Of a stretch of DNA of 64,000 bases, positions 57,528-64,000 are shown piece by piece. Positions within the stretch are counted from its first letter, which is position 1, and each line of letters opens with the position of its first letter. Made by a program: the position numbers and the translations under genes. The notes under the pieces are model-generated. The model was given only the letters and a program-made list of their open reading frames with translations. It searched no databases and was not told the origin of the DNA. The stretch comes from Rattus norvegicus. Taxonomy: Eukaryota; Chordata; Mammalia; Rodentia; Muridae. The DNA is taken from positions 248,001-312,000 of the forward strand of contig NW_026947395.1 in assembly GCF_036323735.1 (NCBI RefSeq), written 5' to 3'.

Positions 57528-57656
57528 GATATCATGACCCCATCCCCATGAGGATATGCCCCACTCCCATGATGTCATGCCCCACCTACACGATGTCATG
57601 AGCCACACCCATGATGTCACGCCACCATCCCCGTGATGTCATGCCTGTGCCCCTTG
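57528..57656. repeat. 21-22-bp minisatellite with CRE-like motifs
   Basis: About six copies of a GATGTCATGCCCCACxCCCAT-like unit, starting at 57528, 57550, 57571, 57592, 57613 and 57635 (spacing 21-22 bp). Copies with TGATGTCA (57570, 57612, 57634) resemble the CREB/ATF site TGACGTCA; one copy reads CGATGTCA. It may be regulatory, but only the sequence pattern supports that. Confidence 0.8.
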
Positions 57657-57759
57657 CAAGAATGGTTGTATATATTCACCAGGTAACATTCTGAATGCTG
57701 CACTGTCACCACACTCCTCCAGGCTCCCACCATTTACAGTCCCTCTTTCTATCCTCTCC

Positions 57760-59040
57760 CCACCTTCTCTGAGCGAGTGGAGTGCCCTAATGAGTGCACC
57801 CTCTCCCCTGGCACATCAAGTCTTTGCAGGGTTAGATTCATCATCTCCCACCAGGTCCTGAAAACGAAGCTCGAGTAGGAGAACAGGATCCAAAGACAGG
57901 CGACGGGTTTAGTGAACCCTCGTGAAGACCACTGTGCTCCTCTGCCTCTTTCAGTCCTTTCCTCAGCTCTTTGGTTAGACTCTTTGAGCTCTATCCGATC
58001 TTTGGCCGTGCACCTCTGCTTCTGTGTCAGTCGGCTGCTCGGTGGAGCCTTGCAGAGAACAATAATGCTATCCTCCCGTCTGCAAACATGTCAGTGTTTG
58101 AGGTTTGCCCGTAGGATAAGTCTCACATCCGGCTACTTATCCTTTGTCCATTCCCTCATTTCTCTTCCATCTCTGTACCTGTGTCTTTTATAGAGAGGGC
58201 AATTTCTGTGTCAAAATTTTGGGGGTGGCTTTGTGTCCTTATCCTTCCACTTTTGGTCCTCTGTGGCTTTGGAAAGTGACCATTTCAGTATTTGTATCCC
58301 CACTGCTCCGAGTCTCAACTAAAGTCACCCTCATACACGCTAGGGTAGCCTCACCAATCCCAGATTGCAGGCAAATCTTAGAGATAGCACCCACCCTGGA
58401 CAGTCACTGATTTCTCTTTATTCTCTTGGCCCTCTGTCCCTCTTGCTCGTCTCTCTCAAGAAATGATTCTCAAACCCCATTTCCCGTCCCATCCCCTCAG
58501 CCACCCATTCCTTTCCTTCCATCTGCCTCCTCTCATTGTTTTATTCCTCCTTTTGAGTGAAATTCAATAATTTTTCTTGGGTCTTTCTTCTTGTTTAGCC
58601 TCTTTGGTTCCTTAGATCTTAGTGTTTGAATTCTGTACTTTATGGCTAATACCCTCTTTTAAGTGAGTATGTACATGTTATTTTGGGACTCAGTTACCTC
58701 ATTCAGAACAATACTTTCTCATTCCATCTACTCCACCGCATCTTCACAATGTCCTTATTTTTCATAACTGTGTAGTATTCCATAGTGTAAATGAACCACA
58801 TTTTCTGTAGCCATTCTTTGGTTGAGGGGCTTCTGGGTTATTTCTATTTTCTGCTCATTATGAAGAAAGCAGTTAGAACATTATGGAGCACATGTCCTTG
58901 CGGTATGGCAGAGGTTTTTTCAGATATAAGGCCAGGAGTAGTATAGCTGGGTCTTTAGGAAGAATATTCCCCATTTTCTCAGAATACACTGGATAGATAT
59001 GCAAAGTCATTATTCGAATTTGATCTTCCCCCAGCAAATG
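57760..59040 (-). mobile_element. Antisense old L1: 3' UTR and ORF2 C-terminus
   Basis: Reversed Lx-type 3' UTR blocks (GTCGGCTGCTCGGTGGAGCC.TGCAGAGAACAATAATGCTA at about 58030) lead into reversed ORF2 C-terminal sequence (ATTCCATAGTGTAAATGAACCACATTTTC; GCACATGTCCTTGCGG.ATGGCAGAG). L1 similarity stops near 59040. Boundaries are approximate. Confidence 0.65.
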
Positions 59041-59734
59041 TTATCTGTATCCTGATATTTATCTGCTTCCTCAAAGGAGGTTGCCCCTGACTAGTCCTCT
59101 TTCATGGATTAAGGAGATCGCATATGAACCTTCTGTCCCTTTTAACTGTTCTTTAAATGTTAAAGCCTATGACAGTGAGCCAGAGGGGAAAGTTGATACT
59201 GGAGTACTGAGGGTGTGGTTAGGTAGAGAGTCAGAAGAGGGTAAGAGAGGTATAGTTTATTACTATATAATAATTTAATATACTAACATAATATATTAGT
59301 ATCAATTATATTTTATTATGATATAAATATATAATAATATAATGTATTAATAAAATATGACTATATTATTTATTTTAATAATAATATTCTTTAATATGTT
59401 AATATAGTATATTATTAATTATATTATTATAATGATTGTACATATCACTTTAATATATTAATTTATTATAATAATATTTTATATATGTGTATATATATGT
59501 ATTTATATACAATATAAATATATATGTGTTTATATATATACTGCATGGTATGCAACATCCACAAAGTTAACTCCAGGTGGAGCTCGCACGTTAATGTGAA
59601 ATGCTGAGGGCAGAATATTTTTTTTTTCAGTTCAGTTTGCTTATATAGTGGATCACTTTGATTGGTTTTCATAGATTGATCCACTCCTGCAGCCTCAGGA
59701 GGTAGCCTACATGATGGCACTGAATGGCAGTTTT
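59041..59734. other. Unassigned, contains an AT-rich low-complexity tract
   Basis: 59263-59540 is almost pure A/T (TAATATA and TATATG variants). The flanks are not recognised. The block interrupts the antisense L1. Confidence 0.6.
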
Positions 59735-60260
59735 GATATGCCCTTGGATTTTATTTTCGAGCATTTTACCTAGTATTTTTTCCACCAATGTTGGTAAGGG
59801 AAATTCTTCTGAAATTCTTTCTTTGTTGTGTCGTTTGTGATTTAGGTGTCAGGGTGACAGTGGTGACATGGAATCAGTTTGGCGTTTTCCTCCTGTTTCT
59901 GTTTTTTTGGTGTAGGTCGAGAATTCTTTGAAAACCTGGTAGGAGTCTGCACTCAAACAATCTGGCCCTTGGGCTCTTTCAGTAGGGAAACTTAATTACT
60001 GTTTGTGTCTCATTAGGTGTTGTAGAGCTATTTACAGAGTTTATCTTACCTAAATTTACCTGTGGTCAGTGCAATCAGTCTACACAATCATCCACTTTAA
60101 AGTGAGAACTAATGATTATGTGACTTTCATCATTGTACATTGATACGGCTCCCTGTTCATTTCTGAATTTGTTATTTGGATGCTCTCTCCTCCTATTACA
60201 TTATCTGTCTGAGGATTTGTCTGACGGATTGATGTTCCCAAGGAACCAGGTCTTGTTTTT

Positions 60261-60291
<31 letters not shown>

Positions 60292-61540
60292 TTTGTTTTT
60301 TTGATCTTTGTATTCTCTTTGTTTCTGATGGATCACCCTGAGTCTGATCATTTCTTGCTGTCTCCTCCTTTAATATGTATTTGCTTCTTTTTATTTTAGA
60401 GATCTAGGGTGTGCTGGGAAGTTGCTAGTGTGGGGTCTCTCCGGTTTCTTTATAAAAGCACCCTGTGCTGCATATGCAGGTAAGTTTGGAGAAGTTGTGC
60501 CTTCATTTTCATTAAATTCTAGGAGCACTTTTTGTTTTTCATCTCTTCCCTGAACTGGTGGATCTTAAGTTGCCAGCTATTGAATTTCAATGAGTTTATA
60601 CACTTTTTCTTATTGTTGAAGTCCAGTTTTAATCCATGGTGATCTGAGAAGATCCAATGGTTAGTGCAGTATTTCTGTATCCATTGTGGCTTCTTTAGAG
60701 TGGGAGAACATGTTCATTTTAGGATAAGGTTCCATGAGGTACTGAAAAGAGAGTGTGTACTTTTGTGTTTGTGTGAACTATTCTGTAGATATCAGTGAGG
60801 TCAATTTTATTGAACCCCGTGTTTGTTAAATCATTTATTTATTTATTTTTTTTAATTTCTGTCTCAATGGCCTGCCTTTGGTGAGATGGGACATTGATGT
60901 CACCCACTATTAATGTGTGAGGTTCGATGTGATATTTACGCTTTAGCAATATTTCTCTCACCAATATTTCTGCTTTTTGTCTTTGGCCTATAGACATCCA
61001 GAATTGAGATGTCATTTTGGTGGATTTTTCCTCTGATGCATATGAAGTATCCTTCCCCTTCTCTTTTGATTACTTTTGGTAGAAAGTCTGATTTGCTGGA
61101 TGTTAGAATGGCTACACCATCTTGTTTCTTGTGTCCATTAGGTTGGAAATCTTTTCCAACCCCTTGGTCTGAGGTTGTGTCTATCTTGGTTGCTGGATTG
61201 TGTTTCTTGAGTGCAACAGAAGGATAGATCCTGATTTTAAATCCATTGTGTTAGCCTGTGTCCTTTTACTGTTGAGTAGAGGACATTAATGCTTAAAGGT
61301 ATTAATGAGATGTTGCGGGAGCAGGGTTTTTTTTTTTTTTTTTTTTGCTTGCATGTTTTTTTGGTTTTTGTGTTTTCGATTAGGATGTTTGAGTATGTAT
61401 GTGAGTATTACATCTGTTCAGTAGGGTGCATGATTTTTTTTTTGTTTGTATTTTTTTTTGTGTTTTTGAGGAGCTATTGGAGTATGCATGTGAATGTGAG
61501 ATCCTTTCTGTAGGTTATGCTGTGTAATTATTAATTTCTA
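59735..61540 (-). mobile_element. Antisense old L1: RT fingers and endonuclease
   Basis: Reversed ORF2 sequence from the RT fingers (CAAACAATCTGGCCCTTGGGCT counterpart near 59960) to the endonuclease (complement of the SDHHR-type region near 60620-60650; 60880-61250 is N-terminal endonuclease). Many stops and T-rich insertions (60258-60302, 61327-61346). The RT palm region between ORF2 fingers and C-terminus is missing here. Confidence 0.7.
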
Positions 61541-61554
61541 GGGGGAGGCAGAGA

Positions 61555-61890
61555 TGTTTCAATTTCTGAAAATCCATCAATATAATTCACTATATAATGA
61601 AACTGAAAGAGAAAAATCACATGATAATCTCATTAGATATTTAAAAAGCTTGCAAAAATATTCCAACCCACCTTCATGTTAAAAGGGTGAGAGCAATCAG
61701 GGATACGAGTCCTATGCAGAAACATAATAGAGGCAATGGACAGCAGGCCGGTACCCAGCATCAACCTAAATGGAAAGAAATGTAAAGCAATTCCATTAAA
61801 GTCAAGGACAATGTAAGGCTGCACGCTCTCCCTAATTAGTATAGTATTTGAAATTATATCTAGGGTAAAAGCATAGTTCAAATTTGGTTC
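61555..61890 (+). mobile_element. Sense-strand L1 RT palm fragment
   Basis: It reads as plus-strand L1: AATATAATTCACTATAT.ATGAAACTGAAAGAGAAAAATCACATGATAATCTCATTAGAT, then ATCAACCTAAATGGAAAGAAA, and CCATTAAAGTCAAGGACAATGTAAGGCTGC..CTCTCCCTA. This is the RT palm region, in opposite orientation to the neighbouring L1 that lacks it. Stops and indels throughout. Confidence 0.65.
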
Positions 61891-62960
61891 TGAAATGGAG
61901 TATTGCCAAGGCCTGTGAAGGAGGAATGGCACAGAGCTTTAGAAATCCTGGGGTATGGCCCACTCTTCAGCACAGTCTCGTTGGACCTTGGTGAGTCATG
62001 AACCCCACGAGGATTTCAGGCAGAGTGGTGCTCAGTTATTGCACTCATCCTCTCTTAATCTAAGAAGTGCATGAAAATCCTCATGGAGCTTTCTACCACT
62101 CAGAGGGCAGTGCCATTGGCATTTGCAATAAGAGTGATACAGGTCTTTTAGCAATTGCCTCTGGGGTAGATCATTGCTTCTATCATTGCCCGAGGAAATG
62201 TAGAATGATTAGCGAGGACCACAACCCATTAAAAGCTTTTGGAAAAATAAAATTGTTTGTGAAGCTGGCTAAGATCTTTTCCCTACTGACTCTGATATAA
62301 AAAACAATGTATGGAACAATTTGTAGTTCGGAAAGGCTGGGATCTTTTAAGGTCAGGGATCAAGAACTATGGCGGCACAGGCTAATGGTGTGACTGTCAC
62401 AAATGCTGGACTGTTGATGACTGCTTTCTGAACCAGTTTTACCCTCAGCTTCCTGATAGGATTTAATAAGGTTTGCCAATCACAGATGTGCATTCTGATC
62501 ATTTAAAGCAGATATAACATTTTTATACAGATGTTTAGATTTCTGTTTCTAAAAGATTCTTACAAGTCTCCTTTTAAGGATAAATAATACAATACTTTAC
62601 CATTTCTCTGTGAATTCAAATTGCTTACTTATGAAGTTACGTTGACCTTGGGAGCAATTTGTTTTCTTTAGGTGTACTATATAATGTTTGTTCTAATACA
62701 GTACTGGGTATCACTTTTTTCATCACTAAGCAAGAGAAGAAAACTAGAATATGATCACATTTGTAATACAATATTCAATAAATTAAAGGTCTATAGGGAA
62801 AATACTGCCCGTTGCGAAACAGAGAAAACCTAGAAAATTGAACTGTATGTCACAGGAATAATCCTGGGAGTATAAATATTATCTAGAAGAATCACCTCCA
62901 CTCCATCTTCCTAAATCTTTTCTACCCGTGACGTGCCCCAGACTAACTTTCACCATTCAG
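61891..62960. other. Unassigned sequence with a plus-strand frame
   Basis: A 77-codon frame (62067-62300, beginning MHENPHGAFYHSEGS) sits in sequence that looks like neither L1 nor SINE. Its composition is coding-like, and sequence before and after stays plausible in other phases, so it may be a processed pseudogene of a cellular gene that I do not recognise. From 62470 on it is ordinary AT-rich sequence. Confidence 0.25.
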
Positions 62961-63529
62961 AGCATTTAACCACTAATGAAGAAAAGAGAAGTATCTAACT
63001 TTATAGAGAGATGGAGTACGTAAATGTTTCCACTGTGACACAAGAGACTCTCCTGGAAAAGGCACTCTTGAAACTGGTCAATGTAAGGAAAGCTGTTCAG
63101 CATGTAGGCCATGGGCGTTCTAAGAGACATTATCATTAGGTCCTCTCTGAAAAATCTCTTGTAACCTAGAGAGCCCTAGCTCCTTTTGTGAGGTCACAAG
63201 TGTTGTCCTGATAGCATCTGCCTCTCAGATATTTCTTCAGTACCCCTAGAGCTTACTAATTGGCCTTTAATTCAGAATAAACAGACATTTTTGAAGGGAG
63301 AACAAAGAGGATGAAAAAATCAGAGATGTGCAAAGAAAGCTTCCCTTCTGTTTTGGTATCAAAAAGGAAGAATTACCTGGTCCATTTGAGAGCTCAGTGA
63401 GTCCGGGGTAGGTGTTTAGTGGGTTTCCTGAAGAGACAGCCTTCATCTCAGCTTTCCACATATGGGAATGAGGACATGGGAGCCTCTCAAAATCATCTGG
63501 ACTTACCTGTTCTTATGGTTCCTGGAAGT
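62961..63529. repeat. Right arm of the 569-bp inverted repeat
   Basis: The reverse complement of this block matches 1-569 over its whole length. The minus-strand frame at 63461-63267 (64 codons, MWKAEMKAVSSGNPL...) is the counterpart of a shorter, stop-interrupted frame in the left arm. No product recognised. Confidence 0.8.
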
Positions 63530-64000
63530 CAGAGAGTTTATATCATTCATTTCTTTATTCCAAAAGCCAAGGGATGGAAAGGGCACAGTTGTTTTCCTGA
63601 GAGTGCATGGCCTTTATTTTTTTTGACAAGAAGAAAAGGGACTTAAAGAACACGGGAAGGACAAGTTTTGTAACCCTAGCTCTGTGTAAACTCCTCCATG
63701 CTTTAGATTCCTATAGTGCAGTTTGTGCCTGACCCTGATATCTGGGATAGAGAAGAGCTTCTATTTGAAACATCATCATCTCAGTCCTTCAACTATTATT
63801 TCTATGACTGTCATTACCTGATAGTGACTCATTAGATTTCTGAGTCAATAGCTGTAACTAGCTGGTAGTTTTCTCTTCTTTTATTTCTTATATCTTTTAT
63901 TTTTTACAAATTTTATTTCTTTTTTTTAAAATGTATATTTATATATTTATATTTAAAATACTGTTTCCTTTTAGAATTTCCTCCCGTAAGATCCCTAACA
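63530..64000. other. Unassigned sequence
   Basis: No recognised repeat or gene. The frame 63419-63646 spans the arm boundary and has no motif. Confidence 0.3.

Noticed and set aside
1..64000. Bacterial-type systems, operons or phage defence loci
   Set aside because: SINE/LINE content, microsatellites and absence of dense ORFs show mammalian nuclear DNA; no such system is present.

Overview
The window is mammalian, repeat-dominated DNA with no intact protein-coding gene that I can support. It is almost certainly rat (Rattus). The evidence is five copies of the BC1-derived ID SINE, several with target-site duplications, rodent B1 and B3-type SINEs, a near full-length L1 of rat type with its own 5' UTR, several older Lx-type L1 remnants, and env-bearing betaretrovirus-like (ERVK class) endogenous retroviruses. 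Long ORFs are almost all translations of repeats.

Left part (1-22 kb). A 569-bp block at the left edge recurs in inverted orientation at 62961-63529. Next come an L1 3' end, an 87-bp tandem duplication and a CpG-rich minisatellite with a 22-bp unit. A 3.9-kb 5'-truncated antisense L1 lies at 3.3-7.3 kb, followed by a probable solo LTR. From 8.5 to 22 kb, AT-rich unassigned sequence alternates with old L1 3' ends, single SINEs, AT microsatellites and one assembly gap (21287-21309) with a 21-bp repeat on each side.

Central part (22-46 kb) is a nested retroelement cluster. An antisense L1 fragment abuts a plus-strand provirus (ERV1, 24659-31137). ERV1 has two LTRs, a degenerate lysine-type primer-binding site, gag traces, RNase H/integrase and env, but has lost most of gag-pro-RT. 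A second antisense L1 follows and is interrupted by a related minus-strand provirus (ERV2, 31596-35947) that keeps a gag fragment and env parts. This L1 runs through ORF2, ORF1 and 5' UTR to about 39450. There it faces, head to head, the 5' UTR of a near full-length plus-strand L1 (39585-45800) with frameshifted ORF1 and ORF2. ID elements sit inside both proviruses, so the proviruses are older than those ID insertions.

Right part (46-64 kb) holds an olfactory-receptor pseudogene at about 49 kb, several CA repeats, an Lx-type L1 with an inverted 5' part, a CA-rich satellite made of two near-identical 405-bp units, and a 21-22-bp minisatellite carrying TGATGTCA (CRE-like) motifs. An old antisense L1 follows; part of its RT region appears nearby in the opposite orientation. 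The right arm of the inverted repeat closes the window. The only non-repeat gene candidate is speculative: a minus-strand unit from the CRE-like array (57.6 kb) to a possible terminal exon with an AATAAA signal (54.3 kb).
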